64,000 nucleotides of DNA from Euborellia annulipes (Eukaryota > Arthropoda > Insecta > Dermaptera > Anisolabididae): assembly GCA_023213315.1 (NCBI GenBank), contig JAKCPI010026517.1, forward strand, positions 43,270-107,269, written 5' to 3'. Positions 20,108-28,634 of this stretch are shown here, in pieces. The position numbers were made by a program, and so were the translations under genes. How positions within the stretch are numbered: position 1 is the stretch's first letter; every line of letters begins with the position of its first letter. The notes under the pieces are model-generated. The model was not told where the DNA came from. It saw only the letters and a program-made list of their open reading frames with translations, and did not search any database.

Positions 20108-20806
20108 ATGATTAAAATAACGTCAACGTCAGTTTTAAAAAAAATGACGAAAAAGGTGAGCCAACCAAAACAAGAACGTTCCCAAAAAAGAATGGATAAG
20201 ATGCTGGCAACCACGCAAGAGTTACTGTTATCCATTGGAATTGAAAAGATTTCGATTCCTGAAATTGCCAATGCATCTGGCGTTCCACGGACCAGTATTT
20301 ATCAGTTCTTTCCGACGAAATACGATATTTTTCGTCATATTGCACTGACGCATTTAAACGATTTAGTCAAACAACTCGGACAAGCTGCTGTTCGAGTGTT
20401 GACGGAAAACCCAAATGCACCCATAGAAGTATACGGACAGTTACTCTCAGAGAGTATGATTCGTACCACAGCCAAATATTTTAATGAATCTGAAACGGCG
20501 AGCTTGTTGATTTTAAGTGGACCTTTTACCCGGCAAGCTTATCTGGAATACCAAATAGAATTAAAAAAGGTCAGTCATGGTGTCCGAAAAGCATTGGAAA
20601 TGATTAAAGTGGATGAGTATGTACCACAGGAGCCTGATACATTGACGATTTTGATGGAATTGGTTTTTACTTGTATGAAGCATGGTTATTACAACGAAAG
20701 CTATATTTCTGAAGCCATCATTCAAGAGGCGTACCGTATGACCAATGCATACTTATTGGCTTTAAAGAATAATTCTTTTGGTTTTTCAGAAGCATCTGCT
20801 TCGTAA
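20108..20806 (+). CDS. TetR/AcrR family transcriptional regulator
   Basis: The helix-turn-helix is at about residues 42-66 of the chosen frame: IEKISIPEIANASGVPRTSIYQFFPTKYD spans it in the TetR pattern. A ligand-binding helical domain of about 140 residues follows. I chose ATG 20,108 because GAGAGA lies 7 bases upstream; ATG 20,081, 20,093 and 20,144 are possible. It is divergent from the desaturase and probably controls it, as DesT-type or FabR-type TetR proteins do for unsaturated fatty acid genes. That role is inferred from position. Confidence 0.85.
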   Translation: MIKITSTSVLKKMTKKVSQPKQERSQKRMDKMLATTQELLLSIGIEKISIPEIANASGVPRTSIYQFFPTKYDIFRHIALTHLNDLVKQLGQAAVRVLTENPNAPIEVYGQLLSESMIRTTAKYFNESETASLLILSGPFTRQAYLEYQIELKKVSHGVRKALEMIKVDEYVPQEPDTLTILMELVFTCMKHGYYNESYISEAIIQEAYRMTNAYLLALKNNSFGFSEASAS

Positions 20807-20841
20807 GTGTAAAACTGGCTCTCTATCATTAAGGAAAAGCA

Positions 20842-21786
20842 ATGAAAGCTGTATTTTTAGATTATGAATCTTTAGATAAACAGGATTTGGATTTTAGTCA
20901 GCTAAAAGCAGCTTTTGATGACTTAATACTTTATCCATCGACCACAGCAGAGCAAGTTCTAGCACGCATTCAACATGTAGACGTGGTGATCAGCAACAAA
21001 GTGATTGTGAATGCTGAGGCGATGGAGCAATGTAAAAATTTAAAATTAATTTTGATTTCGGCCACGGGGACCAACAATATTGATTTAGATTTTGCACGAT
21101 CAAAAGGTATTGTGGTGTGTAATTGTCAGGGCTATGGCACATCTGCAGTTGCACAGCATACACTGACGTTAATGTTGGCATTAGCAACATCTTTACTCAA
21201 ATATGAGCATGCAGTTAAACAAGGCGAATGGAACAAATCGCCAATTTTCTGCTTACTGGATTTTCCAATTGTTGAATTATCTGGAAAAACTCTTGGTATT
21301 ATTGGCTATGGTGAGCTTGGTCAAGCGGTTGCCAAATTGGCAGAAGCTTTTGGGATGAAAATTTTGGTCGCATCATTACCCAATCGACCAACGCATAAGG
21401 ATCGGACACCTTTTGTCGAGTTGCTTACTCAAGTCGATTTTCTTTCTTTGCATTGTCCTCTAACAGCGGAAACACGCGATTTAATTGATGCTCAAGCCTT
21501 TGATAAAATGAAAAAATCTGCATTTTTAATCAATTGTGCGCGTGGTGGTATCGTTAATGAACAGGCTTTGGTCGATGCATTAAGACAAGGTAAAATTGCA
21601 GGTGCGGCAACAGATGTGCTTTCTGTTGAACCTCCGACACAAGGTAATATTTTACTTGCAGATGATATTCCCAATCTGATTGTCACACCGCATAGTGCGT
21701 GGGGTAGTGTAGATGCACGTCAACGTATTGTGAATCAAATGCTTGAAAATGTTGAGGCATTTAAGCAGGGGGAAAGTGATTCGTAA
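20842..21786 (+). CDS. hprA: D-2-hydroxyacid dehydrogenase (glycerate/hydroxypyruvate reductase type)
   Basis: This intact gene encodes 314 residues. The NAD-binding motif is LGIIGYGELGQAVAKLA (residues about 149-165), followed by the family signature INCARGGIVNEQALVDAL and the catalytic Arg, Glu and His in INCARGG, SVEPP and TPHSAWGS. The enzyme reduces 2-keto acids to D-hydroxy acids; sequence flavour (ISATGTNNIDLDFA, PHSAWGS) is closest to glycerate dehydrogenase HprA. AAGGA lies just before the ATG. It follows the TetR gene by 36 bases and could be co-transcribed. Confidence 0.85.
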   Translation: MKAVFLDYESLDKQDLDFSQLKAAFDDLILYPSTTAEQVLARIQHVDVVISNKVIVNAEAMEQCKNLKLILISATGTNNIDLDFARSKGIVVCNCQGYGTSAVAQHTLTLMLALATSLLKYEHAVKQGEWNKSPIFCLLDFPIVELSGKTLGIIGYGELGQAVAKLAEAFGMKILVASLPNRPTHKDRTPFVELLTQVDFLSLHCPLTAETRDLIDAQAFDKMKKSAFLINCARGGIVNEQALVDALRQGKIAGAATDVLSVEPPTQGNILLADDIPNLIVTPHSAWGSVDARQRIVNQMLENVEAFKQGESDS

Positions 21787-21952
21787 GGTGAATGGCTAAA
21801 GAGCCGAGTGAAAAAGCACAATGAAAAAAGGCGTAATTAAAAAGGCATCGTTAAAAAAATTACAGTTAAATAGCTATATGCGTTTACTGCTATCACCTTG
21901 AGCATAGGTAGCGCAAGGTGTGGCGTGCTAAGAATTAAGTGTGTTTAACTGA

Positions 21953-22605
21953 TTATCTTGGTACACCAACCTCATCATCTGTTGAACTTTGCGTATTGGT
22001 TGAGTTGGTATCTTTTGAACCTGTGGTATTGGTGTTGACATCACGCTCTTGGTTTTCGATTGGTAATGACTGTTTTTTAATTTCAGGTTCTTCTTGCCCA
22101 TTGTTGGGTAATTGATTTTGAACTGCGGGTTGAACAGGTTGTGTAGTGATCGGCGTATTTTGAACGTTTGCTGTAGTTACAGCAGTTACAGTATTCGTCG
22201 TATTGGGTGTGGTCGAAGATTGGCTTAAGCTGCCTTGTTCAATCGGAACATTTAAATTGGTTTTACCCATCACTCGATCTTTGGTTTGCTCAACTTTTTT
22301 ACCGCAGTATCTATGCCTTGGCGAGTACTATCACGAGCCTCAGTGGCTTTTTCAGTGGTATATTTTTTGGTATTTTCAATGGTTTCATCCAAAGACGGTT
22401 TAATTTTTTGAATCCCTTTTTCGGTCGCATCACCTACTTTTTCAGCGGTATTCTGTACAGCTTCACCGGTCTTATGTGCCAATACTTTAAAAATATTTGG
22501 ATTATCACCATATGGCTGGGTTTGATTTTGAGTATTGGTTTGCGCATAGGGTGATGGTGTTGCAAGTATTGCAGTGATCACACATAGACTTTTGATCATC
22601 TTCAT
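21953..22605 (-). CDS. Secreted amphipathic-repeat protein, one frameshift
   Basis: From ATG 22,605 the protein opens with MKMIKSLCVITAILATPSPYA, a signal peptide. Residues about 35-105 form degenerate amphipathic helices (KTGEAVQNTAEKVGDATEKG, ENTKKYTTEKATEARDSTRQG) like those in LEA-like proteins and the neighbouring gene. The frame changes near 22,270, after which comes a Thr/Asn/Gln/Pro-rich, probably disordered tail ending DDEVGVPR. About 215 residues in total. It appears to be a diverged paralogue of 22,812-23,525. AGGGA lies upstream of the start. Confidence 0.65.
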
Positions 22606-22761
22606 GATGTTTTGATCCCTTTATGATGATTGTAACGATTCGCTCAGTGCTTATTGGGATTATCATACTGTTTTATTTAGATAAAAATTAAAATGGAAAG
22701 AAAAATCCTACAGCAAGAAAACATATGTATACATTGCATGCCATATTACTAGCTGATGTAT

Positions 22762-22793
22762 AAGAAAAGCTCACCTAAGTGAGCTTTTTCTTG
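22762..22793 (-). terminator. Rho-independent terminator
   Basis: A long stem (AAGAAAAGCTCAC with GTGAGCTTTTTCTT, 4-base loop) lies 20 bases after the stop of the minus-strand LEA-like gene. It has A/T tracts on both sides and probably ends that transcript. Confidence 0.75.
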
Positions 22794-22811
22794 ATTGGCG
22801 ATAAATTTAAA

Positions 22812-23525
22812 TTATTTTGTAGCAACTTTGGCATCTGTAGATACTGCGACCTTAGCGCTACCTACTGGTGTTTTCACATGAGTTTGTGAATTTACTTTTG
22901 CACCTGTATTTGCTGGTTTTGGTTTAACTAAATCTTTGGTTTTTTGCCAAGTTTTACTTGTTGCTGATTTAGTTTTGTCTTTCACTTTAACAGCAGCTTC
23001 TTTGGTGTTATGACCCGCTTCAGAACTTAACTTCTTGGTATTTTCCCACGCACCTTTCGTTGCGACTTTACCTTTGTCTATGCCTGTTTCCACACCAGTC
23101 CCGACTTTATCAGCAGCATGTTTAGTACCGTCCCATGCATCTTTAGATACATCACGGGTTTTATCGACACCTTTTTCCACACCAGTCCCGACTTTATCAG
23201 CTACATTTTTAGTGCCATCCCACGCATCTTTAGAGACATCACGGGTTTTATCGACACCTTTTTCGAGACCTGTACCTACTTTAGCAGCAGTATTCTTAGT
23301 GCCATCCCAAGCGTCTTTAGACACTTCACGGGTTTTATCAACACCTTTTTCGAGACCATTACCTACTTTATCTGCTGTGTTATGGATACCTTGACCAATG
23401 TTGCTAAGAATACCTCCATTGGTTCCGACTTCAGCAGAAGCATTTGCACTTACATCTGTATTGGCAAAAAGAGGAGAGCTGGCAAGAAGTGCTGTGGCGA
23501 TCACTGTTGTTTTAAGCATTTTCAT
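22812..23525 (-). CDS. Secreted LEA-like protein with four 29-residue repeats
   Basis: ATG 23,525 begins MKMLKTTVIATALLASSPLFA, a Sec signal peptide. The mature protein of about 217 residues is Lys/Ala/Gly/Thr-rich with almost no hydrophobic core. It carries four head-to-tail 29-residue repeats, each like KVGTGLEKGVDKTRDVSKDA followed by WDGTKNVAD, the last one diverged. Such 11-residue-based amphipathic patterns are typical of LEA-like and apolipoprotein-like proteins that fold on drying or on membranes. A periplasmic or envelope stress role is inference. The frame is intact. Confidence 0.75.
   Translation of the reverse strand: MKMLKTTVIATALLASSPLFANTDVSANASAEVGTNGGILSNIGQGIHNTADKVGNGLEKGVDKTREVSKDAWDGTKNTAAKVGTGLEKGVDKTRDVSKDAWDGTKNVADKVGTGVEKGVDKTRDVSKDAWDGTKHAADKVGTGVETGIDKGKVATKGAWENTKKLSSEAGHNTKEAAVKVKDKTKSATSKTWQKTKDLVKPKPANTGAKVNSQTHVKTPVGSAKVAVSTDAKVATK
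23022..23369 (-). repeat. Four tandem 87-bp coding repeats
   Basis: Four in-frame 87-base units within the LEA-like gene encode the 29-residue repeats. Units 1-3 are highly alike at DNA level, with long shared stretches around GACACCTTTTTC(C/G)A(C/G)ACC on the plus strand; unit 4 has diverged. Copy number may vary between strains by slippage or recombination. Confidence 0.75.
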
Positions 23526-23838
23526 AATTAGTTTTATCCTGTACCTGAATGAGTTCAAGTTTGAGTGTTGCCTATAATAATGTGAAATATGTATAAAAAT
23601 AGCCTTAGAGATAAAACAGCAACAGCTTATCTACAGAGTTTTAACAATAGTGTAAGAATTGTGAATGAATGTTACGGCCAGATGTGTTTGGGGGAATTGA
23701 GCGTTTTTATTTTTTAAATTCTGATGCTTATAAGAATATGAGAATGATGATAAAAGCATTTTCTGTAAGAATTTCTAGCTTGTTATTAAAATAAAAACGA
23801 CATAAGCTTTGGGTTAAATTGTTGGTTTAATCATCATA

Positions 23839-24247
23839 ATGAAAAATATAATAATCTTGATATTTCTCACTTTTATATTGAGTTTAAGACCTAGTTTTGC
23901 CTGTTGGCTGTGGTGATGAACTGTCTTCCAGTCATCAAATAATGGCTTGGGTCATTATGGGCGTGGTATTTTTAATTTATTTGATTCCAAGCTTTTATTT
24001 TGCAAAATATTTTAAGAAATATCAGCTATCTATTGGACATCTGATTTTGCCTCATGTGCTGATGATTGCGATGCTATACACAATGATGAATTCTTTTAGA
24101 ATTGGGCTTAAATCCAATTTATTATTGGTTTTGCTGATTACCTCTCAAATAGTTTCATATTTGCTGCGATTGGACTCATTGGCGCCCTGGTTTGGATTTA
24201 TCCCGTCATTTATGTGGCTAAAAGAGCGAAATGATTGTGCATGTTAG
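23839..24247 (+). CDS. Small membrane protein with signal peptide, one frameshift
   Basis: ATG 23,839 reads MKNIIILIFLTFILSLRPSFA, a signal peptide or first TM segment, then breaks near 23,900 within a CPVGCGDELSS stretch. The main frame holds three hydrophobic helices (MAWVIMGVVFLIYLIPSFYF; LILPHVLMIAMLYTMM; NLLLVLLITSQIVSYLL) and ends ERNDCAC. About 135 residues. I do not recognise the family. The pair of cysteines near each end could face the periplasm. Confidence 0.6.
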
Positions 24248-24288
24248 CCCTTTTAGCTTCAACGACGTATCAAAGTGAAGTGCTGAGA

Positions 24289-24668
24289 TTAATTACATTT
24301 TTCCAGATTTGATGCTTTAAAGTTGTTTTTAAGTGAGTTGAAGTTTTTAAGCTTTTCAGCATCTTTTGGGTCAAAAACAGTTTGTTTATTTTCGACTTCA
24401 GCATCTACATTTTGAAAATGCTGAGATGAGCTGATCACCTTTAAAAATCCAATGTTCTGTGGCTTTGCCCGTTTCAAAGTTGCCCGTAAATTCGATGACT
24501 ACAGTTGTCTGTTTGTTTGATGAGTTTGGCAAGGTTATGTTTTGTGCTTGGTTCAGCAGAGATGTTTTTATGTTGTTCTAAAACAGTTGGAGCGTTTGGA
24601 TTGGTGGGTGTGGTTGAGCAGGCGGAGACTAATGATGTAATCAGAATTACTGAGAAGATGTTGTTCAT
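24289..24668 (-). CDS. Small putative lipoprotein, one frameshift
   Basis: ATG 24,668 gives MNNIFSVILITSLVSAC, a lipoprotein signal peptide with lipobox VSAC. The mature part is hydrophilic, the frame changes near 24,480, and the second part (NFETGKATEHWIFK... to NLEKCN) ends at 24,289. About 125 residues; two cysteines besides the lipidated one (DNCSHR and EKC). Family unknown. It is convergent with the small membrane protein and divergent from gajA, so it marks the left edge of the accessory island. Confidence 0.65.
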
Positions 24669-24777
24669 AATTAATTTTGTACGAAATAAAAACTTTATAG
24701 CATGAAAAAAATGTTGAATTTTATAAATTTTATTTTAAATTTGTTATAGATACTTAATTTGTTTTTGGAAGAATTTT

Positions 24778-26413
24778 GTGAAAATAGAAAAATTGGTACT
24801 TAAAAATTATAAAAGTTTTAAAGAGCGGACGGTTATAGAATTTTTAACGAGACATTGAATATCCTTGTCGGTGACAATGAAGCAGGTAAATCTACGATTT
24901 TAGAAGCTATTCATTTATGTCTCTGGAATATTGGATGGTAAATATCTAAAACATGATTTTCATCAATACTTGTTTAATTATGACGTAGTAGAAGAGTATT
25001 TAACAAAGATAAAAACGGATAAAACAGTACAGCTACCAGAGTTGTTAATTGAAGTTTATTTTCAGAATAAAGATGAACTAGCAGAATTTGAGGGTTCTTT
25101 AAATTCTGATCATAAGTCTAAAGCACAAGGTATACGTTTTGAAATTAAGCTTGATAATATGTATACAGATTTATATCAAGATTTGTTGCAATCACCTGAT
25201 GAGCAGAGATCTATACCAATAAGAGTATTTTCATATCGAATGGCAATCTTTGCAAGAAAGACTGTTATTGGTAGGATTATTCCGATTAAATCTGTGTTGA
25301 TTGATTCAACAGCTTCTAAAATAAAAAATGGTTCAGATCTTTATTTATCAAAAATCATAAAAGATGGACTAGATAGATCAGAGCAAATTGGACTCGCACA
25401 ATCCTATAGGAAATTAAAAGCAAAGTTTTAATGAAGATCCAAATATTACAGCATTGAATACTAAGATAACAGAAAGCGCTAAAAATTTCAGGAAAACAAT
25501 TATCTATTACTGTTGATCTGAGCTCAAATAATTCATGGGAAAGTCAATTAACAACTAACTTTAATAATATCCCTTTCGATCAAATTGGCAAAAGGAGAGC
25601 AATGTATCGTAAAAACGAATTTAGCTTTAGTGCACTCACATGAAAAGAATAAGAATTTAATTTTGATTGAGGAACCAGAAAATCATCTCTCTCATACAAA
25701 ATTAAATGCACTAATAAAAAAATTCAAGAAAATAGAAATGATAAGCAGATTATTATTTCTACACATAGTAGTTTTGTTTTGCAGAACAAATTAGGTTTAG
25801 AAAATTTAATTTTGATTGATAATAAACAGACTAAATTTTTTTAGAGACTTACCATCAGATACTTATCAATATTTTCAGAAATTAGCAGGTTATAACACAC
25901 TTAGATTGATTCTTTGTAGAAAAGCGGTCCTTGTTGAAGGACCATCAGATGAGTTAGTTTTTCAAAAAAAATATATACAAGAAAATAACGGTAGGTTGCC
26001 TATAGAGGATGGAATTGATGTAATTAGTGTTGCTGGTTTAGCATTTAAACGTTTTTGGAGATTGCTAAGTTAGTTGAGAAACCTGTAGCTGTTATCACTG
26101 ATAATGATGGAAAGTATCAAGAAAAAATTATTAACAAATATCAAGAGTATTGGAGTATTTCATATATAAAAATCAGTGCGGACCCTAGGGAAAATTTAAA
26201 TACATTAGAGCCACAATTCATTGATGCTAATCAAGCTGATTTTTCAGAAATTATGCCAAGTAATTGGATTTTATGGAGATCAAAATTTTGATGCTATAAA
26301 AAGCTATATGGTAAATGCAAAAACTGATTGGGCATTAAAGCTTTTTGATTCAAGAAGAGGTTTTAGAATATCCAAATTATATTAAAGAAGTAGTTGATTG
26401 GTGTAATTCATGA
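24778..26413 (+). CDS. gajA: Gabija GajA-type ATPase/TOPRIM nuclease (OLD family), multiply frameshifted
   Basis: GTG 24,778 starts KIEKLVLKNYKSFKE, the usual opening of SMC/OLD-type ATPases. Walker A follows as ILVGDNEAGKSTILEAI near residue 30, the ABC Walker B is LILIEEPENHLSH, and a C-terminal TOPRIM domain shows VLVEGPSDELVFQKKY and AVITDNDG, the acidic metal-binding residues of OLD nucleases. Joined length of about 545 residues is near that of known GajA. Roughly nine frame changes break it, far more than in neighbouring housekeeping genes. GajA nicks phage DNA when nucleotide levels drop. Its TGA overlaps the gajB ATG (ATGA), so the two are coupled. Confidence 0.7.
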
Positions 26414-27511
26414 AAAAATTAATGATTGCAGCAGCAGGAGCTGGAAAAACAACTTACTTAATTGAACAAGCCCATAGTGTATTTGATGAGAGTGTATTAA
26501 TTACGACTTTTACAGTTGAAAATAGCGCTGAAATAAAGAAAAAACTGATAAAAAAATATGGTTATATCCCTTCTCATATTATAGTGAAAACTTGGTTCGA
26601 TTTTCTTTTAAATGATTGTTTGTAGACCTTATCAATGTGTGTTAGCAAAAGAGCCTGCAAAATTTGAAAATTGGATTTATGTATATAGAGGGTAGGCAGT
26701 CTGCGCTTGGAACCTAAAGAAAGTAGCTTTTCCCATTATTTTACAAAAAGATTGGAAAATTTTTTCTGATAAGATTTCTAAGTTTATAATAAAAACTCAT
26801 GAAAAGATGCCTGAATTAATTTTTAATAGATTATCTAAAATTTATAAACATATTTATATTGATGAGGTTCAAGATTTATCAGAGGTATGACTTTGATGTG
26901 GTTACTAATATTTTAAGATCAGTTGAAAATGTTCTTTTGGTTGGTGATCCTAGACAATGTACATATTCTACAAATAATTTACCTAAATATAAGCCCTATA
27001 ATAATGGTGGTGTTGAAAGATTTTTATTTGAATTTTTGGCAAGATTTATGCGAATTAGATCAAACAACATTACAGGTGCTCACATAGAAATGAAAAAAAT
27101 TATTTGTGATTTATCATCTTTGCTTTATCAGTCTTTTGCACCGACAGAGCCATGTACTTGTTGTATGGAAAGCGATTCACATTTAGGAGTTTTTATAATT
27201 CCGAAAAGTAAAAAAAGAAGACTATTTGAAAGACTATTTCCCTACTCAAATTACGATTAACTGTTTCAACAAAAGTAAATTCAAATTTTGCTTGTATGAA
27301 TATGGGTGTAGCTAAGGGATTGACACTCGACCGTGTTTTACTATATCCAACACAAGATATGTTGAAGTGGTTGATAGATCCAAATCATAAATTAGCAGAT
27401 GCGACACGAGCCAAATTTTATGTAGGTCTAACAAGACCAAAATTAAGTTTAGGAATTCTTGTAGAAGATAGAAACGTAGCTCAGTTTGCCCATAAATTTA
27501 TAGTTTATTAA
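26410..27511 (+). CDS. gajB: Gabija GajB-type UvrD-like helicase, frameshifted
   Basis: The start MKKLMIAAAGAGKTTYLIEQA carries Walker A. Later segments show the other SF1 motifs: IYIDEVQDLS (Walker B), VLLVGDPRQCTY (motif III), SKGLTLDRVLLYPT (the GajB-type motif V region) and AKFYVGLTRPKLSL (motif VI). Frames change near 26,625, 26,700-26,760, 26,885 and 27,240-27,300. The joined length of about 365 residues is shorter than the Bacillus GajB I recall (near 490), so some internal sequence may be lost. GajB senses DNA ends and activates GajA. The overlap with gajA and the domain pair together make Gabija the best call. Confidence 0.7.
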
Positions 27512-27520
27512 TTAGTATTG

Positions 27521-27547
27521 CAATACTTGTAAACAAGTCACGTAACT
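27521..27547. repeat. Attachment-site-like direct repeat, island copy
   Basis: 27,525-27,547 is an exact copy of 23 bases at 28,665-28,687, extending to 27 bases with one mismatch. It starts just after the gajB stop. The core ACTTGTAAACAAGT is itself an inverted repeat (ACTTGT/ACAAGT), and a perfect GTATTGCAATAC palindrome abuts it (27,515-27,526). This pattern fits an att site of a recombinase-mobilised element, but no integrase gene is present in the window. Confidence 0.6.
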
Positions 27548-27639
27548 ATAAAAGTAAAAAATTACTCTAAACGCTGTATCCCTGATTCTCAAAGAACGTA
27601 TTCGTCGCCTAATGTAAAAGACAACAGAACAAATGATTT

Positions 27640-28031
27640 TTACCCATGCTCTTGATGATAATGGCGTGTTTGAAGTGTGAGTAATTGTGATTTTAAATGA
27701 TTTAAATCTTCATCTAAACCAAATCTTTGCGCTAAAGGATCAACCAAGTGGCTTGAGTCAAGATGAGTGGTCTGTAAAGACAAATCATTTTGAAAAAGAC
27801 TTTAACTGTTGTCTACGAGACACGCTAGAACACGAATAGCGTCTAAATTTTTCCAAGTAAGAAAACTAAACGGCGTGTTTCAAGTGTACTTAGATTATTT
27901 GTTATAGAAGGTAAAAGCTCTGAATAGAGTAAAGCTTCAGCAACTGGTTTCACTTCACTAAATGTTGCCGATGATAATGGTTGTTTTAACAACGTATTCA
28001 AAGCATGTTCAAACTCTACCTGATTCATCAT
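27640..28031 (-). CDS. Unidentified partner of the nucleotidyltransferase gene, frameshifted
   Basis: ATG 28,031 opens MMNQVEFEHALNTLLKQPLSS and reads cleanly for 60 residues to LLGK. One-base shifts near 27,850 and 27,800 then let it continue as NLDAIRVLACLVDNS and QTTHLDSSHLVDPLAQRFGLDEDLNHLKSQL, ending EHG and a stop at 27,640. About 128 residues, helical and acidic. I do not recognise the family. It begins 5 bases after the nucleotidyltransferase stop on the same strand, so the two are very likely an operon, possibly a toxin-antitoxin-like pair. Confidence 0.5.
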
Positions 28032-28036
28032 ATGAG

Positions 28037-28632
28037 TTAACCTCTTAACTCCGAAAGGATTGACACGATATATTGAATATTCGAGTGTAATTGTTCAGGA
28101 GTCGCATAGTACATTTCAGCATTATTCGCTGATTTTTTTAACGCTTCAAGAGAAAACTTACCATTAAGGTATAATTCTTTGATGTCTTCGATATCTCTAT
28201 CAGATAAACGAGCAAGTTTTGAAATGGCTAAATCTAAACCGGATACTAAATAAACTTCAACAATGCTATTTGGCAACTAAAGGAATCGCTCTTTCAGGAT
28301 AGTCAGGGTCGACAGATGCAAGGCTGGTGTTAAAACTACGATCAAACTCTAAATTAGTTTCAAGATTATTATCATCTAAATATTCAACGTCATTATTTTC
28401 TAAAAACAAAACTATATCGTGTTTCTTTAATTGCTGGATTGCCTGAATTTCAGCATCTATATCATTGCTACCACGAGCATTGGTATGAATATGAAATGCA
28501 CAACCACCAAAAATAAATGGCTTTTACAGCGCCATTAGGTAGATTCTTATGATTTTTTGATACGTAATTCTCAAGCTCTTGAAAGAGCTTGAGAATGGCG
28601 ATAGTAATTGGAGAATTACTATAGATCGTCAT
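28037..28632 (-). CDS. Nucleotidyltransferase (DUF6036/AbiEii-like), frameshifted
   Basis: ATG 28,632 sits 2 bases after the glyS stop on the same strand. The frame begins MTIYSNSPITIAILKLFQELENYV, breaks near 28,525, and continues FIFGGCAFHIHTNARGSNDIDAEI: a G-G-x-A-F helix followed by R-x-S-x-D-I-D, the catalytic pattern of minimal nucleotidyltransferases such as DUF6036 and AbiEii. After another break near 28,275 it ends with SGLDLAISKLARLSDRDIEDI, the conserved second half of that family. About 198 residues. Related enzymes act as toxins or tRNA/NTP-transferases in phage defence; that role here is inference from family and island context. Confidence 0.65.
28567..28596. repeat. Perfect 14-bp-arm palindrome inside the nucleotidyltransferase gene
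   Basis: ATTCTCAAGCTCTT and AAGAGCTTGAGAAT are exact inverted repeats separated by 2 bases. It lies about 36-66 bases into the coding sequence and encodes ILKLFQELEN. It would form a very stable hairpin close to the start of the message. Confidence 0.65.
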
Positions 28633-28634
28633 AC

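Noticed and set aside
23035..23531. Plus-strand repetitive frames opposite the LEA-like gene
   Set aside because: They mirror the 87-bp repeats; the minus frame has the signal peptide and sensible composition.
27640..28632. Known AbiE toxin-antitoxin pair
   Set aside because: The nucleotidyltransferase fits the DUF6036-like pattern but the partner lacks an AbiEi-like HTH start, so I left it unnamed.
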